This document shows, one piece after another, positions 8,670-16,789 of a stretch of DNA of 64,000 nucleotides. Below the pieces are notes generated by a model. The model was given only the letters and a program-made list of their open reading frames with translations, made no database searches and was not told the DNA's origin. The position numbers were made by a program, and so were the translations under genes. The stretch is from NCBI RefSeq assembly GCF_900104675.1, contig NZ_LT629945.1:191001-255000 (forward strand). Reading direction: 5' to 3'. Numbering within the stretch: position 1 is the stretch's first letter; the number at the start of each line of letters is the position of its first letter. The DNA is from Angelakisella massiliensis (GTDB lineage Bacteria > Bacillota > Clostridia > Oscillospirales > Ruminococcaceae).

Positions 8670-10438
8670 GATTCCACCTCCTGTTCCAACACAGATCCAT
8701 CCATTGCCGTAATATGATCTCTCCACATACGGTTATACAACGAACAATTCTTCAGTAACTCTTCCTGTTTGCCCTCGGCAACAATTTCTCCACTGTCCAT
8801 AACCACAATTTTATCCGCATTTTTAATCGTAGACAGACGATGTGCAATAACAATTAACGTTTTTCCCGCAATCAATTTATTGATTGCAGACTGGACAATA
8901 GACTCACTTTCTGGATCTGCAAATGCTGTGGCCTCATCAAGAATAATCACATCTGATTTTTTCAACATTGTTCTTGCGATAGTAATCCTCTGCCTTTCAC
9001 CTCCAGACAGTTTGCTACCCGCATCTCCTGCTTTTGTGTCGTACCCGTATTCCAGCTTCTGTATAAATTCATGACAGTTTGCTGCCTTTGCTGCGGCTAT
9101 AACTTCTTCGTCGGATGCGTCTTTTCTGCCCAAACGAATGTTTTCCATAATGGAAATATCAAAAAGAAAATTGTCTTGTGCCACATAACCAACATGTTCC
9201 ATCAACTGCGGAAACGGAATATCCTTTATGTTTTGACCGCCTAAAAGAACATTTCCCGAAGTAGCCTCCCAAAATCCTGCCATCAATTTTGCAATCGTAG
9301 ACTTTCCGCTTCCAGAAGGGCCAACGATGGCCGTTACTCCATGCGGAATAGTTTTTAAATTGATATGATGAAGGACTTCTGTATCCTTATAGGCAAAGGA
9401 TACATCCTGAAATTCAAATTCTGAATCAGAAAGAATAACGGGTGCGGAAGGTCTATCCATTTCTTTTTGCCCTAAAAATGCGTCTACCTGCTCCACACTT
9501 TGATATATAACCGCAAAATCATCTACAAACTGTGTTGCCGCCATAATCGGCCCGGCAATTCCCATAGAAAGGATAATACAGGTAATAAACGTTGAGAAAT
9601 CCAACATACCAGTTCTAAACCAATATGCCCCCAATGGTAGAGAAAATAATAATGTAGAAGAAATAACTGTATATCCAATCGAAGAAAACAGCCAGCATCC
9701 TTTCCACCAATCTAAAGTCGAATCCCGAAAGAATTTTACAGCATCCGTAAACTTTCCATAAGAAGATGCAGACTGGTTAAAAGCTTTAATCACCTCGATA
9801 CCATTCACATACTCCACAATCGCATTGTTCATTTCATTTCCTGCTCTGATGTACCGTTCGGACTTTTCTTTATACCCAATCATCTGTCCCATAAGAATTA
9901 CAAATCCAATCGGAACTGTTGCTAAAGTGGCCAGTGCCATCCTCCAGTCCATGGCAAATAGCATAACCAAAATAGCAATCGGGGCAAAAATATTAGAAAT
10001 CATCTCCGGCAGAATATGGGCAAGTGGCTTTTCCAATTTATCAACGGTATTAACCACAAGTGATTTCAACGTGCCCGTAGGAGTATCTATCATAACTCCC
10101 ATAGGCACACGTTCCATCTTTCTTGTGAGCTTTTCACGAATATTTTTTAGTACAGTAAATGCAGCCTCATGAGATTTCATAGATGACCATGTGGTGAGAG
10201 TCATTTTTAGCAACAAACCAAGAACAGCGAGTGTTGACCACCCAACAACCGCTTTCATCGTTTGTTCTTCATAAAAGAAATCTGCTGTTAATCTTGCCAC
10301 ACAGAAATAGGGAATCATTCCGCATAAAATCCCTATGACTGCCAGAAACACGGAAGCTGCCATTTTCCCATAACAATCTTGGGCAAATACAATCAATTTT
10401 CCTACTGTTCCAGTCTGAATTTTGGGCTTTTCATTCAT
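8663..10438 (-). CDS. ABC half-transporter, YbtP/IrtA-like (membrane + ATPase)
   Basis: First gene of the transporter operon, 591 aa. The membrane domain (about 15-320) has six predicted helices; the ATPase domain (about 345-570) has GPSGSGKST, LSGGERQR, VIILDEATAF and AHRLST. Both ATP-site motif sets look intact, so neither half is obviously degenerate. No siderophore-interacting reductase domain, as fused to IrtA, is present. The start is the second ATG (10438) because AGGAGG lies 7 nt before it, whereas the ATG at 10444 sits almost on the Shine-Dalgarno. A probable operator and -10 element lie 29-53 nt upstream. Confidence 0.92.
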   Translation of the reverse strand: MNEKPKIQTGTVGKLIVFAQDCYGKMAASVFLAVIGILCGMIPYFCVARLTADFFYEEQTMKAVVGWSTLAVLGLLLKMTLTTWSSMKSHEAAFTVLKNIREKLTRKMERVPMGVMIDTPTGTLKSLVVNTVDKLEKPLAHILPEMISNIFAPIAILVMLFAMDWRMALATLATVPIGFVILMGQMIGYKEKSERYIRAGNEMNNAIVEYVNGIEVIKAFNQSASSYGKFTDAVKFFRDSTLDWWKGCWLFSSIGYTVISSTLLFSLPLGAYWFRTGMLDFSTFITCIILSMGIAGPIMAATQFVDDFAVIYQSVEQVDAFLGQKEMDRPSAPVILSDSEFEFQDVSFAYKDTEVLHHINLKTIPHGVTAIVGPSGSGKSTIAKLMAGFWEATSGNVLLGGQNIKDIPFPQLMEHVGYVAQDNFLFDISIMENIRLGRKDASDEEVIAAAKAANCHEFIQKLEYGYDTKAGDAGSKLSGGERQRITIARTMLKKSDVIILDEATAFADPESESIVQSAINKLIAGKTLIVIAHRLSTIKNADKIVVMDSGEIVAEGKQEELLKNCSLYNRMWRDHITAMDGSVLEQEVESC

Positions 10439-10466
10439 TTTCATTCCTCCTTGAACAACACGATGA

Positions 10467-10491
10467 GTTAGATGTAGCTAACTTCATATTA
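10467..10491 (-). promoter_or_regulatory. Operator and -10 element of the metal-uptake operon
   Basis: Interrupted palindrome GTTAG-N6-CTAAC (10467-10482) lies directly downstream of a -10-like TAATAT (minus strand, 10486-10491). The minus-strand word AAGTTAGCT inside it recurs at the same place relative to the tetR promoter (11217-11225), so one regulator probably binds both. The TTAG/CTAA half-sites also resemble DtxR/IdeR boxes, so either TetR or the DtxR protein is a candidate. Confidence 0.55.
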
Positions 10492-10513
10492 AAAAACAAG
10501 ATACGCTTTAAAA

Positions 10514-10533
10514 ACAAAGTATGCTTACTTTGT
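10514..10533. repeat. 8-bp inverted repeat upstream of the transporter promoter
   Basis: Arms ACAAAGTA (10514-10521) and TACTTTGT (10526-10533) flank TGCT. It lies between the tetR stop (10570) and the -10 element of the transporter operon, about where a second regulator or activator site would sit. It could instead be a weak hairpin ending tetR transcription. Confidence 0.45.
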
Positions 10534-10569
10534 CAGCTTTTATTATAAAAGTTTGGCCCTTGATTATTC

Positions 10570-11190
10570 TCAAAGGCCAAGAACCTTCTGCCAGCCGGCA
10601 TTAAAAAACTCTACCATTGTATGAACATACGCCAGTGTATCTTCTCTTCCATAATTATGCATGACAGATTCAAAGACACAGGAAAGAAATGCATGAGACA
10701 ACATATGAAATTCATTCTCACACAGATCCTTTACAATAATTCCTCGTTCGTGCATGACATCCAGCATTTTAAGGGTATTCTGCACCTCCATAGTGACAAC
10801 GTCATTAACAAAAGAGCTATACTTCGTTCCATCTGCACATTCTAACAGCAATTTGAAACTGTCAAAATTCTGATAAATAAAGTCTACCAGATTCTGTAAT
10901 GTATCATTGCTGATTTTCCAAAGTTCTTTAATACATTCTGTCTCAATAGAATCAAAACAAAGTTCTTTTGATGCATCATACATTTTATAAAGACCATCAA
11001 TTGCAGGTTGCACCAAATATCCAAAGAGTTCTTCCTTGCTTGCAAAATGTCGATAAAACGAACCAGTGGTAATTCCCGCTTCTTTACATAGTTCTCGGAG
11101 ATTCGTTCTTTCATATCCATTTTGCATAAATAATCGTTTTCCACTTTTAATAACATTTTCATGTGTAGTCTCATATGTTCCATATCCCAT
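10570..11190 (-). CDS. TetR/AcrR family transcriptional regulator
   Basis: DNA-binding regulator of 206 aa with a classic N-terminal helix-turn-helix (about residues 10-55: VIKSGKRLFMQNGYERTNLRELCKEAGITTGSFYRHFASKEELFG) and a helical ligand-binding C-terminal domain that is not recognisable by eye. It sits directly upstream of, and in the same direction as, the ABC/ECF operon, and shares a candidate operator with it, so it probably represses both. Having both a TetR and a DtxR regulator in one uptake cassette would allow ligand (metallophore) and metal to be sensed separately. Codon use is A+T-rich like the transporters. Confidence 0.92.
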   Translation of the reverse strand: MGYGTYETTHENVIKSGKRLFMQNGYERTNLRELCKEAGITTGSFYRHFASKEELFGYLVQPAIDGLYKMYDASKELCFDSIETECIKELWKISNDTLQNLVDFIYQNFDSFKLLLECADGTKYSSFVNDVVTMEVQNTLKMLDVMHERGIIVKDLCENEFHMLSHAFLSCVFESVMHNYGREDTLAYVHTMVEFFNAGWQKVLGL

Positions 11191-11219
11191 TTTCCCACCC
11201 CTTAGTGAACAAAGAAAGC

Positions 11220-11261
11220 TAACTTAGTTATAAGCATACACTCATTCCTGTTTATTGTCAA
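11220..11261 (-). promoter_or_regulatory. tetR promoter and overlapping operator
   Basis: On the minus strand TTGACA (11256-11261) and TATGCT (11233-11238) are separated by 17 bp, a strong sigma-A-type promoter. Immediately downstream is the near-palindrome TAACT-T-AGTTA (11220-11230, plus orientation), part of the AGCTAACTT word shared with the transporter promoter. The layout fits autoregulation. Confidence 0.7.
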
Positions 11262-11374
11262 GTCTTGTAGTATTAACTTTACGCATTTGATGCCTACAAA
11301 TTTTTGAATTTTAAGTTTTCTTCCGCATAGTGTGTTTGCCATGGAAAAGTTAATCATATGAAAAATTCACAAAG

Positions 11375-11412
11375 CGTCAAATATAGTGCGCTAACGTCCA
11401 CTATATTTGACG
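11375..11412. repeat. 14-bp inverted repeat downstream of tnpV
   Basis: Arms CGTCAAATATAGTG (11375-11388) and CACTATATTTGACG (11399-11412) flank a 10-nt loop. It starts 16 nt after the tnpV stop, at the boundary between G+C-rich recombinase genes and the A+T-rich cargo. No U-tract follows, so it may be a recombinase site or element border rather than a plain terminator. Confidence 0.5.
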
Positions 11413-11427
11413 TTTCGGATAAATTAT

Positions 11428-11781
11428 CTAATTGCAAATCAATTCATCGTTCACTATTTCCTCCGCCTGCGCTTTCAGCGTGTTCATCAGCCCTACCCAG
11501 CGCATGGGGTCGCGGGCTTTCAGTTCCTCAGTGACGCCCGCCGCCTCCATCATACAGGGCAGCATGGTCTCCATCTGTTCCCGCGCCGCCCGGTCAATCT
11601 CCAACAGGTGCGGGTACAGCTTTTCATTCAAAATCAAGCTGCTGTAAAGACCGGGCCGGTGTTCCTTCAGGTAGCGTTGCCGCATACGGCCATACTTGCC
11701 GATGGCGGCCTCCGGCTGCTCGGAAAGTTTCAGGTCGGGGATGTAGTAATCCCCGCAGCGGGTGTAAGTCAATTCGCTCAT
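11428..11781 (-). CDS. TnpV family transposon-encoded protein
   Basis: Small accessory protein of 117 aa found beside large serine recombinases in clostridial transposons; its role is unknown. The features MSELTYTRCGDYYIPDLKL at the N-terminus, KYGRMRQRYLKEHRP in the middle, and a C-terminal helix ending in EIVNDELICN are typical of the TnpV family. The start at MSELTY is chosen because AAAGGAG is 7 nt upstream. The gene follows the recombinase by 26 nt and is probably co-transcribed with it. Confidence 0.85.
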   Translation of the reverse strand: MSELTYTRCGDYYIPDLKLSEQPEAAIGKYGRMRQRYLKEHRPGLYSSLILNEKLYPHLLEIDRAAREQMETMLPCMMEAAGVTEELKARDPMRWVGLMNTLKAQAEEIVNDELICN

Positions 11782-11807
11782 GTTCATTCTCCTTTGCACT
11801 GTGATGG

Positions 11808-13688
11808 TTAAACTGCGGCGCTGGCCGGTAAGGTGGCCTTGCGCGGCTCCTGCCTGGGTAACTGGCTGACGGTGTTAAAAATGCCCTTCTCCATATCCTC
11901 GGCCCGGATCGCGGCCTTTGCTGCCTCCATTTTCGCCTTGCGCTTGGCGTTGTAGCGTTCTTCCCATTCCTTCTGCTTGCCATTAGCCTTACGGCGCAAG
12001 TAGTTCTGGTGAAGCCTGTCCTTGCGTTCCTCCTTCTTCCGCAGTTCTTCCTGTTCCTCCGGGGTCAGGGGAACCGGCTGCAAGGCAGGAGGGATATAGC
12101 GGCCCACAAAGTTGAAGTAGATTTCAACCTCCTGTGTGGTATCCTGGCTGCCTTTGCGGGCGCGTTCATGGACAAGGATTTTCTCTACAAACTCGTTGAG
12201 CATGGTGTTTGTCAGCGTGTCGAAGTTCTCGTACTTGTCAATCAGGGCAATAAACTTCTCCGCAGATTTCCGGCTCTGCTCATAGCCGGTAACGGCCTTT
12301 TCCAATTCCACGATTTCCGCATTGAGGGTGTCCTGCTCTTTGGCGTACTGTGCGTCCAGGGCCTCATACCGGGCGTCCGGCAGCTTACCCAGGGCGTTGT
12401 CCTCATAGATTTTGCAAATCAGCTTTTCCAGTTCCCCGGCCCGCTTTTGGGCGGCGGCCAGCCGTTTCCGCTTCTTGGATATGTCGGCGGTCTGCTGGGC
12501 TACCTGCGTTTCCTGGACGGTGCGGATAAACTCGGCCCGGTCATTCCTGGAATACTCCGCGATGGCCCTGAGCATATCGGCAATCAGGGTCAGAACAGCT
12601 TCGGCCTTGATACGGTGCTGTGTAGGGCAAAGGGAGCCGATAGGATACTTCCCATACTGGCCGCAAGTGTACTGCGGGACGCGCTTGCCGTTGTATGTGC
12701 GGTGAACATACATCTTGCCGCCGCAATCGGCGCAGTACATCAGGCCGGTCAGGGGATGGGCCTCCCCAAAGCCGTCCGGGTAGCGTCTGGCGTTTCCCCG
12801 GATACGCTGCACATTGTCAAAGGTTTCCTGGTCGATAATGGCCTCATGGGTGTTCTCAAAAATCGTCCATTCGCTTTCGTCAACATAGTGACTTTTCTTG
12901 TCCTTAAAGTGCTTGCGGGTTTTGAAATTGACCGTATGGCCTAAATACTCCTGTTTTTTCAGGATTTCAACAACGGTAGAGGCACTCCAACGATAAATAT
13001 CCGCAAAGGCCTTATTCTTGTTCACTCCCTCGCCATAGCGGGCAAGGTGAACGGCTGGCATTTCAATTTTTTCTTCTGACAACTTGGTTGCGATCTGATA
13101 GGGGCCGTAGCCCTCCATCGCAAGCGCGAAAATATGGCGTACCACAGCGGCGGCTTCTTCATCCACAAGCCAGTGTTCCCGCTTTTCGTCCCACAGATAG
13201 CCGTAGATAACGGTGCCGGTCAGGTGCTTGCCGCTCATGCCTTTGGACTTAAATACAGAGCGGATTTTCCGGCTGGTGTCGCGGGCGTAAAACTCATTCA
13301 TGATATTGCGGAAGGGCGTAAAATCATCATCGCCTTTCAGACTGTCCACACCGTCATTGATGGCGATCAGCCGGACACCGCGCTGCCGCAAAATCTCCAT
13401 GACCTGACCGACTTTCAGATAGTCGCGTCCCAGGCGGCTCATGTCCTTGATGACGATGGCCTCCACCCGTCCGGCCTCGACTTCCTCCATCATCGCCAGA
13501 AAGCCGGGACGGTCAAAGCGGGTTCCCGATACGCCGTCATCGGTGAAGTGGGTAGGGTTCGGCAGTCCATTCCGGCGGGCAAACTCCTCTAACATCTGCT
13601 TTTGATGGCTTATGGAGTTGCTCTCGCCCTGTAACTCATCATCGCGGCTCAAACGCTCATACAGTGGGGTGATTTTCTCGTTTCTCAT
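11808..13688 (-). CDS. Large serine recombinase (TnpX/TndX-like, DUF4368)
   Basis: Site-specific integrase/excisionase of 626 aa. Order of domains: resolvase catalytic domain with nucleophile S14 (LYERLSRDDE) and arginine cluster (VIKDMSRLGRDYLKVG), recombinase domain (about 165-290), zinc ribbon (YCADCGGK... CGQYGKYPIGSLCP), a long coiled coil (about 390-480), and a DUF4368-like tail. Its start faces a 64-bp palindromic structure at the point where virD4 is cut, so this protein probably inserted the block into virD4. Proteins of this family use short GA-centred target dinucleotides; the virD4 break (GGCGGGAGATGT) contains GA, consistent with this. Confidence 0.93.
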   Translation of the reverse strand: MRNEKITPLYERLSRDDELQGESNSISHQKQMLEEFARRNGLPNPTHFTDDGVSGTRFDRPGFLAMMEEVEAGRVEAIVIKDMSRLGRDYLKVGQVMEILRQRGVRLIAINDGVDSLKGDDDFTPFRNIMNEFYARDTSRKIRSVFKSKGMSGKHLTGTVIYGYLWDEKREHWLVDEEAAAVVRHIFALAMEGYGPYQIATKLSEEKIEMPAVHLARYGEGVNKNKAFADIYRWSASTVVEILKKQEYLGHTVNFKTRKHFKDKKSHYVDESEWTIFENTHEAIIDQETFDNVQRIRGNARRYPDGFGEAHPLTGLMYCADCGGKMYVHRTYNGKRVPQYTCGQYGKYPIGSLCPTQHRIKAEAVLTLIADMLRAIAEYSRNDRAEFIRTVQETQVAQQTADISKKRKRLAAAQKRAGELEKLICKIYEDNALGKLPDARYEALDAQYAKEQDTLNAEIVELEKAVTGYEQSRKSAEKFIALIDKYENFDTLTNTMLNEFVEKILVHERARKGSQDTTQEVEIYFNFVGRYIPPALQPVPLTPEEQEELRKKEERKDRLHQNYLRRKANGKQKEWEERYNAKRKAKMEAAKAAIRAEDMEKGIFNTVSQLPRQEPRKATLPASAAV

Positions 13689-13710
13689 GGCTGTACCTCC
13701 TGAAATGAAA

Positions 13711-13774
13711 ATGCTCTAAGTGACTGCTTCACTAACCATGACAAAAACCATGATTAAGAAGTCACTTAGAGCAT
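13711..13774. repeat. Palindromic element end at the virD4 break
   Basis: Perfect 15-bp arms ATGCTCTAAGTGACT (13711-13725) and AGTCACTTAGAGCAT (13760-13774) flank 34 nt that contain direct ACCATGA words. The right arm supplies the premature stop of virD4 and the structure lies 22 nt before the recombinase start codon, so it is the best candidate for the terminal recombination site of the inserted element. Confidence 0.65.
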
Positions 13775-14733
13775 ACATCTCCCGCCGCCATCTTGAATTT
13801 GCGGTACTGCTTCACAGCAAAGTGGTCCGGGTGCTCCTTTTCCAGCTTGGCGAACAGAATGTCCACCGGGCTTTGGAACTCCTCGTCGTCCTCCCGCGCC
13901 TCACTGGCGTTGATGAGGTCCAGCAGGGTGATAAAGTTGCGCTCCTCCGGCTCCGCCTCGTACCAGATGTACCCGATGAGGGCGGAATAGTACAGCCGCT
14001 CGGCCTTCACCCAGAAATCTTCACTGGACTTTTCGCCCTCGCCTTTGGTGTTGAGGATCAGGGCATTCACCAGCTTCAAAATATCCTTCTCCGAGCGGAT
14101 GTACGCCAGAGGGTTATACCGCATGGACTTCTTGAAGTTGATGAGGTTCAGGCTTTTGATGCGGTATCCCTTGCGCTCCAGCAGGGCTCCTACCTCGTTC
14201 AGGATGGTGCCTTTCGGGTCAGTGACCACATAGGAGGAATGGCACTGGAGCAGGTTGGGCTTGACAAAGAACCTTGTCTTTCCGCTGCCGGAACCGCCAA
14301 TGACCAAAATGTTTTTATTCCTGGCATACTTGGGCTCCTTGGGGCGGCTCGACATGGTGATCCGTTCCGTCTGAGTGAGGAGGACGTTCTGGAAGAAGTC
14401 CGGGTCTGCGTAGGGAGCGATGTCGGCCGGGGTGCCCCAGCGGGCGCTCCCGTACTCGATCCCCCGGCGGTATTTCTTCGCGTTCTTGCCTTTGGAGTAG
14501 ACCGCCAGCCGGATCAGCACCGCGCCGGCGGCGCCCATGCACAGGTCCAGCAGATGGAAGCTGGGCGCCAGGCTGGCAAAGGCCGCCGAAAAGCCCTGCC
14601 CGATGTGGAGCAGCTTCTCCGAGGCGTCCGCCCCAGGCGCCAGCCGTATCCCCTGGCAGAGCTTGTCAAAGAGATACACGAAGATGAGATACGGGAGGTT
14701 GAGGATGATCTGCTTTTTCAGCTTGTCGGTCAT
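13762..14733 (-). pseudogene. VirD4/TraG-like coupling protein, truncated by insertion
   Basis: N-terminal 323 codons of the type IV secretion coupling ATPase that links relaxosome to mating pore. Two membrane helices (LNLPYLIFVYLF, LLDLCMGAAGAVLI) precede the RecA-like domain with Walker A GGSGSGKT. Family members run to about 580-600 aa and continue after KFKMAAG with KTAKSIL; here KFKMAAG is followed by DVCSK and a stop encoded by the inserted palindrome. The Walker B region and all-alpha domain are missing and were not found elsewhere in the window. The start overlaps the pcfB stop by 4 nt (ATGA). Confidence 0.88.
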
Positions 14734-15212
14734 CGCGCCACCTCCCGGTCCTTGGTCTTGACCTTCTCCCGTTCCCGGTGTTTGGTCTTTGACTGTTCCT
14801 GAGCCTGGGCCAGCCTCTCCCGGATGGTGGGGCGATTCTCCCGGCCCAGGGTCATGGCGGTGAACTCCTTGAAGGCCGGCTGGAGCTGGTCCTTGTCCTT
14901 CGCCTTGAAGAACACATAGTAGTGCGGCGGGTCGGTTGTGGGGTCTTTTTTCAGGGCATAGTCGATGTCATACTTTTTCGCCACCGCCGAAAACGCCTTG
15001 ATGTTCTGCTCCGTGATCTCGATGTTGGTCAGGGAGGCACCATGCTGTTTGAGCTGGTGCAGGGTCTGTTTTCCCTGGTGTAAGCTGCGCTGGGAGGGCT
15101 TTTTCTGCATCTCCTCCAGCACCTTCTTCACGGCCTTTTGGAGCAGGTCCGCGGTCATCTTGCCCGCCTCCACCGAGAGGGAGACCACGCCCTGGGTGAT
15201 TTCTTCCTGCAC
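14730..15212 (-). CDS. PcfB family (DUF3801) conjugation accessory protein
   Basis: Protein of 160 aa of the PcfB family, encoded directly before virD4 in many Gram-positive ICEs and thought to assist substrate presentation to the coupling protein. The N-terminal part (QEEITQGVVSLSVEAGKMTADLLQKAVKKVLEEM) and the central segment (ITEQNIKAFSAVAKKYDIDYALKKD... YYVFFKAKDKDQLQPAFKEF) are diagnostic; the C-terminus is highly basic. The start is GTG at 15212 with GGAGGTGAT just upstream, 5 nt after the repA stop. Confidence 0.88.
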   Translation of the reverse strand: MQEEITQGVVSLSVEAGKMTADLLQKAVKKVLEEMQKKPSQRSLHQGKQTLHQLKQHGASLTNIEITEQNIKAFSAVAKKYDIDYALKKDPTTDPPHYYVFFKAKDKDQLQPAFKEFTAMTLGRENRPTIRERLAQAQEQSKTKHREREKVKTKDREVAR

Positions 15213-15217
15213 TCACA

Positions 15218-16117
15218 TCACCTCCGATCTCCGCCGCCGTACATATCGTGGCTCACCAGGGAAGTGTAGTAGCTGTCGATGGTGGCCGGGGCGTTATACA
15301 AAGCGGCCAGCAGGTATTTCTTGATATTGCGGACATAGGTGGTGTTCTCCCGCATCCGGTCCAGCACATACTCGATGTGGGAACTGTTCAGTTTCAGGAA
15401 CCGGGACTTGACCACCTCCGCCGGGTAGTCGTCCCCGGCGATACGGATCATCTCCCGGTTGGAGCACACCGTGTCCACCATGAGCTCCACCAGCTCGTCC
15501 AGGCGGTCACGGTCAAGGCGGTGGTTCTGGATGAGGCAGTCATACTCGATGTTCTCCAAAATCAATTCCCGATAGCTTTCCCGTTCCCGCATCCGGTCCC
15601 GTCCTTTCCGGTCCGAGCCCCTGGGGGTTTGGGGGATTGATTGGACAGGATTTGATCCTTCCGTACTTGATAGATCTTTTTTTGATTTTTCTTTACTTGA
15701 TCTATTAGTATTTAATTGTGCGGGGTTTCCCTGTTCAGGTTCTTCCAAGACAGGGGAAGCCTGTTCAGGATTATCCAAGACTGGATTTTCCCGTTCAGGT
15801 TTTTGCGGTTTTGGTTCCGGCGGTCTGGGCTGCTCCAGGATGGTGTACTCGATGGCGCCGAGCTGGCCGTTGGGGTTGCGGACCCGCTGGCGGATCACAT
15901 AGCCGTGTTCCTCCAGCTCCCGCACCCCGGCGCAGATACTGTCAACGCCATCCTTGCAGATCCGGGCCAGCCCCTTGGTGGTATAGTCCCACTCCTCCGG
16001 CAGGGAGAGCATGAGGGAGAGAAGGCCCTTCGCTTTCAACGAGAGCGACTTGTCCCGCAGGTGATGGTTGGACATCACCGTGTAATCGCGGGTTTTCTCA
16101 ATGCGGAATACCGCCAT
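15218..16117 (-). CDS. RepA N-terminal / DUF6017 replication initiator-like protein
   Basis: Putative element replication initiator, 299 aa. The N-terminal winged helix (FRIEKTRDYTVMSNHHLRDKSLSLKAKGLLSLMLSLPEEWDYTTKGLARICKDG, residues 4-60) is the RepA_N-type fold seen in Tn1549 and RepA_N plasmids; a proline/acidic repeat linker follows (about 95-135, with repeated E-NPVL-type units), then a helical C-terminal DUF6017-like domain (RMRERESYRELILENIEYDCL...). ATG at 16117 is chosen over an upstream in-frame start because GGAAGGAGGTAT lies directly before it. It is the first gene of this ICE operon and probably serves rolling or theta replication of the excised circle. Confidence 0.88.
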   Translation of the reverse strand: MAVFRIEKTRDYTVMSNHHLRDKSLSLKAKGLLSLMLSLPEEWDYTTKGLARICKDGVDSICAGVRELEEHGYVIRQRVRNPNGQLGAIEYTILEQPRPPEPKPQKPERENPVLDNPEQASPVLEEPEQGNPAQLNTNRSSKEKSKKDLSSTEGSNPVQSIPQTPRGSDRKGRDRMRERESYRELILENIEYDCLIQNHRLDRDRLDELVELMVDTVCSNREMIRIAGDDYPAEVVKSRFLKLNSSHIEYVLDRMRENTTYVRNIKKYLLAALYNAPATIDSYYTSLVSHDMYGGGDRR

Positions 16118-16237
16118 GTTGGATACCTCCTTCCTTCGGTTTTGAAAAGTGTTCGTTTCGGCGGGTTTGCGCCCCTGTATCGCCGCCCGGCCTCCCATGA
16201 GGGAAAGAATATGGGCGGCTTCATTTGCGCCGCCCAC

Positions 16238-16670
16238 AGGCGAAAAAACAGGGGATTTCCCACCCGTTTTTATACAGTTTTGCGTGCCCCCGGCAGGGCA
16301 TAAAAAAACGCCACAGGTTTGTGTTACCCATGGCGTTGCCCCGGCAGATGGCCGGTCTGTATTCAGTTATATGGTCACGGGGCGGAGGCCCCGATTGACG
16401 GGTACTGTACCCGTATCTTGGCATTTCGTGGTCTTTCAGCGTGTCAAGGCTCACTCAACAGTAGTAAAATCGTAGTAAATGAGATGGTTTTGACCTGTCT
16501 GAAATGCCCGTGGATACAGTGTTTTCAAGGGATAATCAGATTTTGGCTTGATTTTTCAGAGAAAAATCCTGCTTTCAGCAAACAGACTAAATCATGTTTT
16601 GAAGCCGCTCCTGTTTTCAGAGGCATTTTTCTCCATGTCCCTCTTTTTGTACCTTTGGCTGCTGCGGGTA
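16238..16670. other. ICE terminal region with clustered inverted repeats; no gene
   Basis: No convincing gene. Between repA and the chromosomal mgtC promoter lie several palindromes: AACGCCA/TGGCGTT (16307-16337), CGGGGC-GGAG-GCCCCG (16378-16393) and ACGGGTAC-T-GTACCCGT (16398-16414). Such clusters near repA are typical of a replication origin, oriT or an element end, but no nic-site consensus or flanking duplication could be recognised. The ICE-chromosome boundary must be within or near this stretch. Confidence 0.5.
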
Positions 16671-16673
16671 TCG

Positions 16674-16702
16674 TTGACAATTAGAACAAAATGTGGTTTA
16701 AT
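16674..16702 (+). promoter_or_regulatory. Promoter of mgtC
   Basis: Consensus TTGACA (16674-16679) and TTTAAT (16697-16702) with a 17-bp spacer, 87 nt before the mgtC ATG. It marks resumption of host-type sequence after the ICE. Confidence 0.75.
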
Positions 16703-16789
16703 GGACAAATGGTATAGATTCATTTTTTATGATTTTTCTTTTTTGTTGAAATATACAGTTTCCCCTTGGGGAGAAGGAGAGGAACTTTT

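Larger units (their letters stand above)
1..16670. mobile_element. Tn1549-like integrative conjugative element, partial and rearranged
   Basis: RepA, PcfB, VirD4, DUF4315, DUF4366 and TopB occur in the minus-strand order known from Tn1549/CTn-type Firmicutes ICEs. Normally the virD4 3' end, virB6, virB4 and a cell-wall peptidase gene lie between virD4 and DUF4315; here they are missing and recombinase, TnpV and a metal-uptake cassette sit in their place. The left part, probably with relaxase and integrase, is outside the window. The right end must lie between the repA upstream region (about 16240) and the mgtC promoter (16674); no attachment repeat could be identified. With virD4 broken and virB4 absent here, self-transfer is probably lost, unless copies exist elsewhere. 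Confidence 0.8.

Noticed and set aside
16221-16454. 77-codon minus-strand frame before repA
   Set aside because: It crosses the palindromes of the ICE end, has no Shine-Dalgarno and no recognisable family.
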